Below, one piece after another: positions 35,501 through 41,764 of a DNA stretch of 64,000 bases. Position 1 is the stretch's first letter; every line of letters begins with the position of its first letter. The position numbers and the translations under genes are program-made. This stretch comes from Schistosoma haematobium. Taxonomy: Eukaryota; Platyhelminthes; Trematoda; Strigeidida; Schistosomatidae. The stretch spans positions 6,526,950 to 6,590,949 of the forward strand of contig NC_067200.1 of assembly GCF_000699445.3 (NCBI RefSeq), in the 5' to 3' direction. The notes below the pieces were generated by a model. The model worked only from the letters and a program-made list of their open reading frames with translations. It ran no database searches and had not been told where the DNA came from.

Positions 35501-37349
35501 CAGTTAAGCCTGAATCACACTGCTGTTAATTGTACTGTTTCCTGAATTGACTAAAAAAAGGGTAATATGAAGTACAGAATTTCGGCATAGTAGTTTGACA
35601 TGGTCATATGTTCTGCCAATCGTCAAGCATTAGATAAAAAAAGAGCTCATTCATAGACGAACTTCTAAATAATTATCTGTTGAAGTGGTAACGCTAGATA
35701 TCCCCAATGAGCCTAACTACCACCTACCCCGGAATCCAATGACAGCTGGAAAAGGAGTAAGTTAGAATAACTCTAAAGACAGCAAATCAAAATATGCAGA
35801 CGTACATGTAGGACGTACATGAAGAACAGTCTGTAGACTTTAAAGTCGACAAGACAAACTATTAGTTATATGTGAAGAAATTCTTATAATTCCTGTCTGA
35901 AGTTCATAGTCCTGATGATAAACATATTGTCCAGTGACAATTTCGCCGTTAAATCATGTTACTCAAACAACTCAATTTCAAAAAATGATTCTCTTAAGCT
36001 ACAAATCTTTACCATCATTTTCTATCATCTATTTAAACTTAGTTTGTATGTCAACTCTAATTATCCATTCTATTTTTCAACTATGCTTTCTTTTCTCTTG
36101 TTCAATCTTGCATTACTGTTAGTGATATTAAGTTTCCATTTATTTGGTTTTTTTCTTATCTTAGGTAATTTCCTCTTTCATTATGTTAGCTCACCATTAA
36201 AAGCCTGAAAACACTGAACAGCTATTTCGTCCTAGTATGATAGTGGTCTAATATCAATCAATTCATGATCTCAATCAAAAACTTAACAATTTCCACAATC
36301 TAATACTGTTAATATCATGTAGATCAATTTGAAATGATAAATATTTTTATCAAATCTTATTTCAGTTATAACCAATTGATCAATTCATCTTAATATTAGA
36401 AGGGGTTTTGTGGAGATTTTAGAAATTTCAATGATTGAAATCATGAGTCAATTAAAACTAGATCACCATGGAAAACCTGGAAGCACTAGACAGCCGTCTC
36501 GTCCTAATATGGGACTCCTCAGCAGTGCGCACCTACGACCTAGCCTCGCGGGATTCGAACACAGGACCTATCAGTCTCGCGCACGGTCGTTTGGTCTCTA
36601 GATCACTGAGCTGGCCGGCATCCAAGGGTGTTAATGTATAACTTCAACTAATCGATGAAAACGAGCGACACATTTACCATTGTCTTCAGTCAGTTACTAT
36701 CTCACAACAGACCCGAGTGAACTCCACTGGTCACCGCTTCTCACTAGAACTCCAGGATATACCTATTGAAGCCAGTCACTAATGAGCATGTGTTGATTAG
36801 TATCAGAAGGGGTTTTGTGGATACTATAGCAATTTAATGGTTGAATTCATGAGTCAATTGAAGCTAGACCACCATGGAAAACCCGGAAGCAGTGGACGAC
36901 CATTTTGTTATGTTGTGGTACTTTACACCAGTGACCATCTACGATCCCGCCTGGATTGATTGAAGTCTGACACTAACACCGTTGAATGTCGGCTCAGTGG
37001 TCTAGTGGTTAAACGCTCGCACGCAAGACTGATAGGTCCTGAGTTCGAATATCATGAATGTCGTGGATGCGCACTGCCGTGGAGGTCCATAGTAGAATGA
37101 AACGGCCGTCCAGTGTTTTCAGGTTTTCCATGGTTGTCTAGCTCCAATTGACTCATGATTTCAATCAGTGAAATTCATCTTGAACCAAAATCCTCTAAAC
37201 AGTTCACCGTTATTCCTCATTTTTTGGATAATAATAACAAGAAATTAACAACAATAACTCACTTTGAAGTATAATTAGATAAGAAATCTCTTGCACGATT
37301 TAGAATAGTTAAAATTTGAGCAAAAGGAGTTATTAATACACTGGGTTCA
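8359..37349 (-). CDS. PDE4-type cAMP phosphodiesterase gene (5'-incomplete, 11 exons)
   Basis: This gene encodes a class I cyclic nucleotide phosphodiesterase that hydrolyses cAMP to AMP. The coding blocks are 37349-37263, 35020-34947, 31855-31734, 27507-26893, 24726-24625, 20397-20233, 18043-17944, 16346-16189, 14810-14688, 12791-12609 and 8532-8359, together 1903 nt or 633 residues plus a split codon. All ten junctions keep frame and have GT/AG ends. Domain order is end of UCR1, UCR2 and the HD-type catalytic domain, the layout of the PDE4 family. The metal-binding motifs [17 protein letters not shown] and HAADLSNP and the nucleotide-pocket glutamine before [13 protein letters not shown] are intact. 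The N-terminus, first UCR1 half and promoter were not found. Confidence 0.93.
8617..8847. repeat. Inverted-repeat element with CGAAACGTTGGA motif
   Basis: A perfect 18-bp inverted repeat (8618-8635 and 8830-8847) bounds about 195 bases. Inside, near the right end, are GGCGAAACGTTGGA and TTTCGCTGAGATT, both also present in the foldback element at 61708-62049. No coding sequence. It lies in the last PDE intron, just upstream of the final exon. Confidence 0.5.
8850..9770. other. PDE intron, no recognised feature
   Basis: AT-rich intronic sequence with no open frame and no match noticed elsewhere in the window. Confidence 0.5.
9777..10530. repeat. Interleaved inverted repeat pair (A-B-A'-B')
   Basis: Segment A (about 9777-9956) is inverted at A' (10136-10312), and segment B (9957-10135) is inverted at B' (10318-10530). 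Shared blocks include GAACGCTATATTCGGTTCC in A and its complement in A', and CAGAAAACTCTTCGA in B and its complement in B'. By eye the arms agree at well over 80 percent of positions. The order is not a simple palindrome (A-B-B'-A'), because B sits in the loop of the A hairpin. No coding sequence. Confidence 0.85.
10645..10870 (+). mobile_element. Merlin-related transposon scrap
   Basis: AATTTATGGACGATCTTTG at about 10661 resembles the terminal inverted repeat of the Merlin element at 23151, and 10810-10870 resembles that element's interior (24310-24400). No transposase is left. Confidence 0.4.
11025..11170 (+). mobile_element. SINE 5' head fragment
   Basis: GTGCCCACTAGTGACTAG and the following GGAGTTCTAGT...GAC match the non-tRNA 5' head of the hammerhead SINE family seen complete near 51890 and 57190. 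The tRNA-like and hammerhead parts are absent. Confidence 0.5.
11400..11960. other. Unclassified pyrimidine-rich intronic block
   Basis: This block is less AT-rich than its flanks and includes a 97-codon open frame (11480-11773) with no recognisable motif. It could be an LTR or other repeat present only once here, but I found no terminal repeats or TSD. Confidence 0.3.
11961..12600. other. PDE intron, no recognised feature
   Basis: AT-rich intronic sequence between the pyrimidine-rich block and the exon at 12609. Nothing recognisable. Confidence 0.5.
12609..12791 (-). CDS. PDE4-like exon with second metal-site aspartate
   Basis: The 61 codons include [20 protein letters not shown], in which the aspartate of HAAD completes the catalytic metal site and the asparagine of LSNP lines the cAMP pocket. 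Further on are [17 protein letters not shown] and [18 protein letters not shown]. The last residue, encoded right at the donor CAA|GTAAGT, corresponds to the invariant purine-selective glutamine of PDEs. Confidence 0.95.
13012..13032. repeat. AT microsatellite
   Basis: About ten AT units at the left border of the family C repeat region, in a PDE intron. Confidence 0.9.
13203..13725 (+). repeat. Family C interspersed repeat, near-complete copy
   Basis: This 520-bp block aligns over its length with the minus strand of 26205-26705, with shorter matches at 388-575, 22800-22910 and 37621-37672 (-). It begins near CCCTGGTACGGCC and ends in TGTGTTCAAATAAATAAATA, an A-rich tetranucleotide tail typical of non-LTR retroposons. 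Several open frames cross it but none resembles a known protein. I see no clear Pol III boxes in this copy. Confidence 0.65.
14531..14697 (+). mobile_element. 143-bp RTE 5'UTR-derived insertion at a PDE splice donor
   Basis: The insert 14543-14685 is flanked by ACCTGCATACGA at 14531-14542 and 14686-14697. On the minus strand that duplicated 12-mer is the last ten bases of a PDE exon plus the GT of its donor. The insert equals the 5' untranslated start of the RTE-like element (compare 63313-63455), from ACTCCGCCTGG to TTATTCAAACCA. It contains two hairpins and no coding sequence. A similar TSD-bounded copy lies at 50689-50820. Confidence 0.85.
14688..14810 (-). CDS. PDE4-like exon ([15 protein letters not shown])
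   Basis: The 41 codons cover [20 protein letters not shown] to [10 protein letters not shown], a highly conserved part of the PDE4 catalytic domain. The donor is CAG|GTTGGT at 14687. A duplicate of the exon end with an alternative donor CAG|GTATTT lies 155 bases downstream, created by the flanking insertion. Use of the duplicate would add a frameshifted tail with a stop 16 codons after MQ. Confidence 0.94.
14895..15210 (+). pseudogene. CR1-like LINE relic
   Basis: The sequence follows the same order as 6340-6590 (the stretch encoding DHRVSN...EVRRRVL, then RLRWLGHVLRMP, then GVGDGWKKVRGG) but with stops and frameshifts throughout, e.g. GTAGGTTGGAAGAATGTTAG near 15089. It is an old copy in a PDE intron. 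Confidence 0.6.
15833..16132 (+). mobile_element. SINE with inverted 5' piece
   Basis: The sense part starts at GCCGGCTCAATGGTCTAGTG (A-box region), continues through a B-box GGTTCGAATTTC, the hammerhead block GCTGAGGAGTC and the tail TCTCAATCAAGAAC. It is preceded at 15833-15911 by an antisense copy of the SINE tail only. The hammerhead has lost its GAAA strand (CGAATCG). Confidence 0.75.
16189..16346 (-). CDS. PDE4-like exon ([15 protein letters not shown])
   Basis: It encodes [20 protein letters not shown] and ends [20 protein letters not shown] plus AL. The VLENHH motif is shared by class I PDEs, and its histidines lie near the active site. The first two bases complete an asparagine codon split after base 17944. 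A CTA/CTT-rich run follows the donor on the intron side. Confidence 0.94.
16737..17131 (+). mobile_element. Solo LTR, copy 1
   Basis: This 395-bp block runs from TGTTGGGG to CCTAACA and is flanked by GGTTA (16732-16736 and 17132-17136), a 5-bp TSD. It aligns throughout with 48792-49209. A TATA box region (TGTATATATACG) lies near its middle. No PBS, gag or pol follows, so it is a recombined solo LTR in a PDE intron. Confidence 0.85.
17140..17935. other. PDE intron, no recognised feature
   Basis: AT-rich intronic sequence between solo LTR copy 1 and the exon at 17944. No gene, repeat match or RNA seen. Confidence 0.5.
17944..18043 (-). CDS. PDE4-like exon with HD metal-binding motif
   Basis: The 100-nt exon encodes [20 protein letters not shown] and continues [13 protein letters not shown]. 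The His-Asp pair of AIHDIDHPG binds the catalytic zinc/magnesium pair in all class I PDEs. Acceptor TTCCTCAG and donor GTAAGTTAG are both strong. Confidence 0.95.
18285..18645. repeat. GC-richer block of unknown origin
   Basis: This stretch is clearly richer in G+C than its surroundings and has repeated short words (e.g. GTGGACAC twice), but matches nothing else in the window. Short frames on both strands have no recognised motif. It may be a single-copy transposon fragment. Confidence 0.3.
19395..19590 (-). mobile_element. Possible tRNA-related SINE fragment
   Basis: On the minus strand the block GACTCTGGTTCAAATCAC resembles a B box and lies downstream of an A-box-like TTAGTCACTCAGGC. The part with GTCGGGTGACACTCATCAG resembles the stretch near 48680 (GCTAGTTGGCACTCATC), so it belongs to an interspersed family distinct from the hammerhead SINE. 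Confidence 0.4.
19897..20129 (+). repeat. Family G repeat, second copy
   Basis: It matches 5668-6044 at both ends (CCAGGAACAATTTATGGAT and GACTACGTCCTCTTGGAATA, end TCATAGAT), with the central part shorter. It lies in a PDE intron. Confidence 0.55.
20233..20397 (-). CDS. PDE4-like exon with HNSIH motif
   Basis: The 55 codons include [11 protein letters not shown], then [20 protein letters not shown] and [10 protein letters not shown]. The first histidine of HNSIH is the general acid and the second binds metal in class I PDEs. The flanking acceptor TATTACAG and donor GTAAGT fit. Confidence 0.95.
20706..21155. mobile_element. Head-to-head inverted SINE composite with TSD
   Basis: An antisense SINE (about 20706-20905: tail, hammerhead, tRNA-like region) is followed by a sense SINE (about 20925-21155). 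The pair is flanked by GATATTAATTT at 20695-20705 and 21156-21166, so it inserted as one unit. The antisense arm starts within the tail; the sense arm has the complete 3' tail (AAACCCTTTCTGATATT). Confidence 0.8.
21590..22440 (-). pseudogene. Penelope-like element, RT N-terminal part joined to 3' UTR
   Basis: On the minus strand 22369-21899 encodes [19 protein letters not shown] and related motifs of the Penelope RT N-terminal region. A single in-frame TAA (21901-21899) separates it from 21880-21750, which continues in the same frame with [13 protein letters not shown] and [16 protein letters not shown]. At about 21740 the coding region is cut and joined to the element's 3' UTR (21740-21590, compare 2980-3150). 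The RT core and GIY-YIG domain are therefore deleted. It lies in a PDE intron, sense to the gene. Confidence 0.8.
22800..22912 (+). repeat. Family C repeat, 3' end only
   Basis: The segment ending TGTGTTCAAATAAATGAATA matches the last 110 bases of the copy at 13203-13725. Confidence 0.55.
23286..23331 (-). ncRNA. Hammerhead ribozyme motif in SINE, minus copy
   Basis: On the minus strand: stem I GCACTG paired with CAGTGC, core CTGAGGA (fits CUGANGA), stem II GTCC/GGAC, core GAAA, a short stem III ACGGCCGT and cleavage triplet GTC. All invariant hammerhead positions are present. Activity is inferred from sequence only. Confidence 0.7.
23626..23684 (+). promoter_or_regulatory. Internal Pol III promoter of the SINE (A and B boxes)
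   Basis: A-box region GGCTCAGTGGTCTAGTGG and B-box GGGTTCGAGCCCC have tRNA-like spacing. This tRNA-related head recurs in almost every SINE copy of the window and should drive Pol III transcription of the downstream hammerhead. Confidence 0.7.
23705..23750 (+). ncRNA. Hammerhead ribozyme motif in SINE, plus copy
   Basis: Same organisation as at 23286-23331: GCACTG | CTGAGGA | GTCC...GGAC | GAAA | ACGGCCGT ending in GTC, then CAGTGC. Stem I is six Watson-Crick pairs and stem II four. Predicted cleavage is between C23744 and C23745. Confidence 0.7.
23960..24200 (-). pseudogene. Merlin (ISXO2-like) transposase fragment
   Basis: From about 24198 down, one frame reads [20 protein letters not shown], a stop in place of one residue, then [20 protein letters not shown] and [14 protein letters not shown]. 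The TD, the TGVH...NIE and the following W match the second half of the ISXO2-like DDE transposase domain: the second Asp and the final Glu in NIE. One in-frame TAG and the missing N-terminal half make it a pseudogene. Confidence 0.82.
24625..24726 (-). CDS. PDE4-like exon at start of catalytic domain
   Basis: The 34 codons cover [20 protein letters not shown] and [14 protein letters not shown], the start of the PDE4 catalytic domain (compare the LNIF...RPLT segment of mammals). I chose the acceptor TATAAAG at 24727, preceded by a long T-rich tract, because it restores phase 0 with the upstream exon. The nearer AG at 24699 would break frame. Confidence 0.85.
24870..25750. other. PDE intron, no recognised feature
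   Basis: AT-rich, no repeats matched in the window and no exon-like segments on the gene strand. Confidence 0.5.
25757..25882 (+). mobile_element. SINE 3' fragment with hammerhead block
   Basis: It begins in the last part of the tRNA-like region (CTGCGAGCGGGATCGTGG), contains GCTGAGGAGTCCC...GGACGAAACGG and ends TCTCAATCAAAATT. The core is conserved; stem I is partly mismatched (TCATTG versus CAGTAC). Confidence 0.7.
25890..26200. other. PDE intron, no recognised feature
   Basis: AT-rich spacer between the SINE fragment and the family C repeat. Nothing recognisable. Confidence 0.5.
26205..26705 (-). repeat. Family C interspersed repeat, minus copy
   Basis: Reverse complement of the 13203-13725 copy over about 500 bases, including the start CCCTGGTACGGCC and the 3' CCTTCTTGTACCAGTATTTA tail. 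It is GC-rich relative to the intron. The open frames across it on both strands are shared by the copies but resemble no known protein. Confidence 0.65.
26893..27507 (-). CDS. PDE4-like exon: UCR2 with large low-complexity insertion
   Basis: It starts [13 protein letters not shown] and later has [15 protein letters not shown], which correspond to the adjacent UCR2 segments of mammalian PDE4 (the RELTHLSE and VSEYISNTF parts). Between them are about 60 extra residues rich in Ser, Asn and Lys, including an Asn run. Downstream is a strongly acidic Asp/Asn/Glu tract (GAT/AAT codons) and a Ser/Thr-rich linker. The 615-nt exon keeps frame at both ends. UCR2 normally autoinhibits the catalytic domain, so the insertion is notable. 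Confidence 0.88.
27595..27872 (+). mobile_element. SINE, near full length
   Basis: Head segment (GGTAGAGACAGGTATCTAC), A-box region GGCACAGTGGTCTGG, B box GGGTTCGAATTCC, hammerhead block GCTGAGGTGTC...GGTCGAAACGG and tail. The core reads CTGAGGT rather than CTGANGA, so it is probably inactive. Confidence 0.7.
28060..28210 (-). mobile_element. Degraded SINE fragment
   Basis: A minus-strand copy with a hammerhead relic (TACTATGGAGTAACATACTAG) and weak tRNA-like boxes. Strongly diverged. Confidence 0.45.
28555..28680 (+). mobile_element. Degraded SINE hammerhead relic
   Basis: ACTGACTCGTCCCATACTGG followed by GACAAAGCAG and TTCAGTGC preserves the outline of the hammerhead block with several core changes. 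Confidence 0.45.
28728..29001. mobile_element. SMalpha-type SINE, inverted composite with TSD
   Basis: The minus arm holds the A-box region (GGGGCTCAGTAGCTAAG), B box (GGGTTCTAGTCCC) and a degenerate hammerhead (CCAACGAGTCC, CGCGAAACC). It is followed by the plus-strand SMalpha tail (ATTGCAGTCCTATACATCAA...GGGAAGATCCAAG). The unit is flanked by TATCAAGAACAGT at 28715-28727 and 29002-29014, a 13-bp TSD. Confidence 0.8.
29015..29400. other. PDE intron, no recognised feature
   Basis: AT-rich spacer between the SMalpha composite and the next SINE. Nothing seen. Confidence 0.5.
29408..29690. mobile_element. Inverted SINE composite, partial
   Basis: An antisense SINE (tail at 29408, B box complement TTCGAACGTAGGACC, A-box complement CACTAGACCACTGAGCC), then from about 29635 a short sense piece with a hammerhead relic (GTAAAGTCCCAC...GAATGAAATGG). 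The antisense arm's own hammerhead has been deleted. Confidence 0.65.
30000..30252 (-). repeat. Family D repeat, copy 1
   Basis: It aligns with 53171-53452. Three copies of the word GTACAGnTCAATCCnG start at 30076, 30143 and 30210, exactly 67 bases apart, as in the other copy. Orientation is inferred from the A/T-rich end of the second copy. Confidence 0.7.
30255..31285. other. PDE intron, no recognised feature
   Basis: AT-rich. The stretch 30870-30960 faintly resembles the Penelope 3' UTR (ATTAGCGCAAATAC, CGTCTTCTCATTGC) and may be a decayed copy. Confidence 0.4.
31301..31658. mobile_element. Inverted SINE composite with 14-bp TSD
   Basis: The left arm is antisense with a complete tail (AAGGGGTTTTGTGGAG) and hammerhead but no tRNA-like part. 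The right arm is a sense SINE with A box, B box and hammerhead, cut in the tail. Both ends carry AAATTCTAAATAAG (31287-31300 and 31659-31672). Confidence 0.85.
31734..31855 (-). CDS. PDE4-like exon, UCR2 start
   Basis: It encodes [20 protein letters not shown] and [20 protein letters not shown], matching the ...EELDWCLDQLETLQTRHSV part of mammalian PDE4 UCR2. The first two bases complete the split asparagine codon, and the donor AAA|GTAAGT is phase 0. Confidence 0.92.
31928..31949. repeat. GT-rich microsatellite
   Basis: A short run of GTGTGT units in a PDE intron. Confidence 0.8.
31980..33300. other. PDE intron, no recognised feature
   Basis: AT-rich. The part 32480-32580 has a tRNA-like GTGGTTAAAATCCTG and GTTCAATCC, possibly a very old SINE. 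Confidence 0.35.
33305..34230 (-). repeat. Unclassified ~0.9-kb repeat-like block
   Basis: More GC-rich than its surroundings and single-copy in the window. If read on the minus strand it ends in a (GATAATAATAATAA) tail at 33305, as a retroposon might. Two plus-strand frames (33877-34143 and 34140-34448) overlap it without recognisable motifs. I found no TSD. Confidence 0.35.
34680..34830 (-). mobile_element. Degraded SINE fragment
   Basis: On the minus strand a hammerhead relic (GATGAGGAGTC, ACGAAACAATT) is preceded by a worn tRNA-like segment. Confidence 0.45.
34947..35020 (-). CDS. PDE4-like exon between UCR1 and UCR2
   Basis: It encodes [20 protein letters not shown] then EKYV plus split codons at both ends. 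The donor GTTA|GTAAGT is preferred over the earlier GTTAGT because it gives the one-base phase needed by the next exon. In the mammalian proteins this position is a variable linker between UCR1 and UCR2. Confidence 0.85.
35030..36180. other. PDE intron, no recognised feature
   Basis: AT-rich with a pyrimidine-rich part at 35985-36180. Nothing recognised. Confidence 0.45.
36200..36292 (+). mobile_element. Chimeric SINE tail fragment
   Basis: An antisense hammerhead piece (ACAGCTATTTCGTCCTAG) is joined directly to a sense tail (GTGGTCTAATATCAATC...TCTCAATCAAAAAC). It is a short inverted remnant. Confidence 0.5.
36398..36790 (-). mobile_element. SINE, near full length, minus
   Basis: On the minus strand it carries the non-tRNA head (36625-36785), a worn tRNA-like region, a hammerhead block (GCTGAGGAGTCCC, GGACGAGACGG) and a complete tail ending at 36398. 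The core GAAA has become GAGA. It is followed tail-to-head by another composite. Confidence 0.75.
36797..37172. mobile_element. Inverted SINE composite
   Basis: The antisense arm is tail plus a degraded hammerhead (36797-36950). The sense arm (36955-37172) has A-box region GGCTCAGTGGTCTAGTGG, a worn B box and hammerhead relic (GCCGTGGAGGTCC). No clear TSD. Confidence 0.65.
37263..37349 (-). CDS. PDE4-like exon, end of UCR1 (first visible exon)
   Basis: It encodes [20 protein letters not shown] then DFLSNYTS. This matches the conserved DLIVTPFAQVLASL...VRNNF segment of PDE4 UCR1, so the gene encodes a UCR1+UCR2 long form. The preceding exon, expected to hold the PKA-site region of UCR1, must end two bases into a codon and was not found. 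Confidence 0.9.
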
Positions 37350-37620
37350 CTAAGAAAAAAAGAAAAGGAACGAAGAGAATAACAATGAAAGATAGTAGAT
37401 AATCATCTTATTCATTCAATATATTATTAGTTTAATTTATTTTTGATCATGGTATAATTTACTATATTTTAACAAGTAGTATTTAATTCTATAATGATAT
37501 ATGTATAAATACCTGTAAAATAAGTATCCAACATATAATATTGATCAATGATTGTTTAGAATAGATCGGTTATTGATCTTAATAAAATTCAGTTATCTCT
37601 ATAACTTTCATACTGAAAAT

Positions 37621-37672
37621 TTTATTTATTTATTTGGTACAAGGGGGCACCAGATATATATATATGCGCCAC
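37621..37672 (-). repeat. Family C 3' end, minus
   Basis: TTTGGTACAAGGGGGCACCA and an ATTT-rich tail match the terminus of family C copies. Confidence 0.5.
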
Positions 37673-37679
37673 ACAATAA

Positions 37680-38540
37680 TTGTTGGTCAATCAGCCAGTC
37701 AGCTACAACGTAGGATTAGGCGTATGCATGTGCATCAGTCCAAGTCGCAATACAGCATTAGCACAGCAAGATGAACACCGGATTCATAGCAGTGGTTATG
37801 TCAAAGGTGGTAATATATAAGAGAAAGATTGCATATAGAGATATAGTACAAGAAGAAAGAATTGGTTCATAGAAAGAAAGATATGGAGCGATTTTAATCT
37901 CTTAGTTTAAGGGAAGACAGAGAGTGTATACACCTGCACAATAATAATGAGAATAGGAAGAGATAAAGAATGTTAGTTGAGTGTAAAAAGAAAGAAAGAA
38001 TAATAACGACCACAAATTAGTGTATGGTAATGAATTAATAATAGTAGTACTGGGGGAAACAGGAAGTTACAACCAGAAAGAATTCTTTCAGTTAAGGAAG
38101 GTATGGTCACTTTTTATAAAGAAAGTAAAAGAGGGTTACAGAAGGATCGCCACTGGCTCCTATTCTGAGCCATATCTGATAACGTCTCTAACCACCGTGT
38201 TACACCATCTCTAGGACCCCAATCAGAGAGTCGTGAAGGACCAACAGAAGCCAGTCCTGTGCAGCTTCCTTTCATATCATGACACCATGCCATACATTGA
38301 TCACCTCTCCGCTTTTTCCAACCAGTCTCAATGTCGGCAAATAATGCACGACGAGGAATTTTCTGGGACGATACTTGTAGAACTTGTCCGAGCCACCGAA
38401 TTCGGCGTTTCAAGATGGTGACACCAATTGAATTGTCATCGATGTGGAACCTCTGCATTACTAACATGGTGTTGACACTGGATGTCAGTAATCTTTCGGA
38501 GACAACGATGATCAAACACAGAGAGTCGTTTAACATCCAT
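37680..38540 (-). pseudogene. CR1-like LINE 3' end, minus copy
   Basis: On the minus strand 38536-38114 encodes IRWLGQVLQV, PRRALFADIETGWKKRRGDQ and SDMAQNRSQWRS, homologous to 6450-6755. The 3' UTR continues to about 37680 and matches 6756-6960. The upstream half is scrambled by frame changes. Confidence 0.8.
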
Positions 38541-38885
38541 ACTGAAGACCTAACTTGCTTGTGGTAGGGGAATATTATGTACTACTGTTATATGACTATG
38601 TTCAATGATACTACTTGATCATTTGAAGTAAAATAGGCAAATGAAACGAATGCAAATGATTTGATGGTTTAAAATGCCATTATTCTCAGTAATAAGGTGA
38701 AAATAATAGCTTTAATCAGTTTCTTGAATTCCTTTAATTATATCGTGTTGCATCCATGACTACTTCACATTGAAATAATAAGTCCAGCAACTTTGTATTG
38801 GTTGGAGGTAAGATTTGAACGCCGACTGTATTGTATTCACTACAAAATCATTAAGTCATAAAAATTCCCACACTCCTAAATCTTT

Positions 38886-39711
38886 AGTAGCCCTGGAATA
38901 TCTGACTCCGATTTGATCATGTGATTATCGCTATCAACTTATATATATCTACAATCCTCGTATATAATCAATGACATAGATTGCGTTAGTGAATAACGGA
39001 ATTAAATGAGTCAAATACGAGAACCAATTTCGAATACGTGTATTTCATACAATCGTCGATTCTGACAAACTATCGGAGAAATGAAGTGAAGAAAGCAAAG
39101 AGAGTCACGCGAAATAAACGCAGTTTTTGACCATACGATCAAATCGGAGAGAGATCACGGTACAACTAAAATGGTGAGCTTTTCTATAATCTCGTCGATA
39201 ACATCATCATCAGGCATAATTGGTGACAAAACGAAGGGCCACGAAAGTGATTGATTGTTATAACCAAAGTGGAATGATCCGCCGAAAAGATCAATTAGCA
39301 GAATAGACACGAAGACGAAATATCCATAAGATAATACGATTTAAGTATGTATATGTCGCTACTTCACTGGCTTTGCTGAATGCGTCAGATTAGAAATTGA
39401 GCCGTTTTAATTGCTCGTGTACTAATTCATTGATGCTGTGAGTTGACTTACATGCCTTCTTCATCGAGCGTCATTTTGCTTCGCTCTTCTCTTCGCTTCA
39501 TTGCTTCCTTCCCCTGATTGTCTGTCCAGATCAATGGGTGTACGAAATAGACGTATTCAAAGCTTTATTCTCGTGTTTGATTTATTTAATTCCGTTATTC
39601 ACTAACGTGAGTTAAGCCGATAATTATATGCGAGGACTGGTGACATATATAAGTCGATAACGATAATCACACGATCAAATCGGAGTTAGATATTTCAGGA
39701 CCACTAAAAAA
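38886..39711. mobile_element. Long-TIR DNA transposon or foldback element
   Basis: About 165 bases at the left (from TAGTAGCCCTGGAATATC) recur inverted at the right (39550-39711, ending GGACCACTA). Shared blocks include ACTCCGATTTGATC and TTAGTGAATAACGGAATTAA. The central 450 bases have no coding sequence. A second copy of the left end is at 45949-46160. A TA duplication is compatible with the ends, but no longer TSD was seen. Confidence 0.8.
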
Positions 39712-39939
39712 TTTCTAGATAAGTGCTCACGAACAGTTTTATTATTCAGAATCACAGCTCACATGAATTTAACAGTAGGAAAACAAATAGATATGCAAAT
39801 GAGGTACTTAAAAGTACATAGCAGATTAGTAATTCATTGACTGTAATTTATGAATAGTTTTTAAAAGAAACAAACGACTAATAATTCAACATAGTTTACA
39901 AATAGAGTCTAGACAAAAGTACGATGGAATGAGCATTAT

Positions 39940-40560
39940 ATTTAGTCAGTCAGTCAGTCAGTCAGTAACAACGCAGAACTTCGTACGTACGTACATCAGT
40001 TCGAGTTGCCATACCACATTAGCACAGATATACAATTGCCGATTCATACCCCAGTGGTAGAGGCGGTAAGAGTATAAGCAGTAATCCGAAAGATACTATT
40101 CAAGGAGTATAATCTCGTGAAATAAATTTGGAAAGAGAAAAAAGGGTCATGAAGAGTTCAGAAGATTAGAATTTGGGGGAACACAAGGAGTGGATGTACC
40201 TGCTCCTACCATTGCAAACGATTTTGAGCCATGTCATTCAACGTCTTTAACCATTGGTTGCTATCATCTCGCGGATCCCAACCAGGTATTCTACACCTAC
40301 CAGCATGACTCAGTCCACTTGTCAGTGACTTCATCGATTTGTTCTGGTCTGGCCGCTCCTACCTTTCTTCCGACATACTCCTATACCATTGAACATCACA
40401 CATCGAGACAGTCGATGGTTGGGCATAATTGTAACACATGTCTCAACCATCTCAACTGATGAAGTTTCACTACGTCATCAATTGATTTGCCATCCTTACC
40501 TAGTACCCGTTTCCTAACAACTGCATTACTTACTCGATGGTCTCAGGATATGCGATATGT
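39940..40560 (-). pseudogene. CR1-like LINE relic, minus copy
   Basis: On the minus strand the segment 40450-40190 reads like MPNHRLSRCVMFNGIGV and TNG...MTWLKIVCNG with stops and frameshifts, homologous to 6480-6720. It ends at 39945 in a GTCA-type tandem (CAGTCAGTCAGTCAGTCAGT on the plus strand). Confidence 0.7.
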
Positions 40561-40564
40561 ATAC

Positions 40565-41760
40565 TAGTTTATTGATGAAGTCATTCAGTTCACATTTTTC
40601 ACTATCTTCTCTCTTTTTCTTTGATTCAATGCATTGAAATAGTTCCTGTCTTCCATCAACCAGAAAGTCACTCATAGTATACATAAACGATTTAACTCCT
40701 GCGAACTTATTCTATATGTGATTTAGCTAATTCTAAGATCCTGTAGTTTGTCCGCAATGAATCATATCCTAACATCATGATTGATTTCTTGTGAATTTGA
40801 CAAGTATACACTACAAAAATAATGAGTATATTATCCATATTACTGTGTATTTTATTTATTTAGTGATTCGCATTTCTTTTTTAATAGATGGATTATGACT
40901 AGTACTAGAGTTCCGAAATTATATTTCATCCTATTCTGGATTCATCAAATAGGTACACCTGAATCTTAGCGCTGATTTCCTTGTTGGAACACGAATCCAA
41001 TATCTTTCACTTCAAACATCAAAGGATTCTACATTGGGTCACTGTATCTGAGTAGTTACTAATTTGTTTAGTGTCTAAAACGTTTATATCATTATTAGGA
41101 AGAGTCTGAATTGTTCCATTGTTGATATTCAGGGATAATTCAAATCCCCACTAATAAGTGCATATTTTTTCCAACTATCGATTAAGCACATTACATGAAT
41201 ATTTTTTCTTGATGATCATGTTGGATATCCAACGAAAGTTTTCTTCATTAGTCCAAATAGACATATAAATTCAGCTTATAACCTAAAAAGTTAGTTACAT
41301 TGTAACAGTCATTTAAAGTATATCGCCGGCTTAATGACAACACTTATTAGTTTTAAATGCACAGACTGACATTAACAAAATAATCAGTGAAAACTAGGAC
41401 ACACTGGACAGTTGTATCATTTTAATATACAACTCCTTGGTAAAGTACACTCGCATAAGAAACATTCATTACCAGTTATATTCAGTTATGATCACTCAAT
41501 ATCATGGCTTAACTGGATTAAGAATATAACCTTGAGATTAAACATTTACTGTGAAGTATCAATAGCCAGAACTCAATCTCCTATGAAGGCATGGATGTAC
41601 AGTGAGTAGACAATCATTTAATACCATATATAACTGGACAACTAGTTAACCTTAGCATAAAAATTCTCACTAGTCAAATTCAACTACGTATAGGTACAAA
41701 ATTTAACAATATCATCAACTTATTGTGATAAAATAATCTCACAAATACAATATAATGATA
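40565..41760. other. No recognised feature
   Basis: AT-rich sequence without repeats matched or open frames of interest. Confidence 0.45.
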
Positions 41761-41764
41761 GAAA

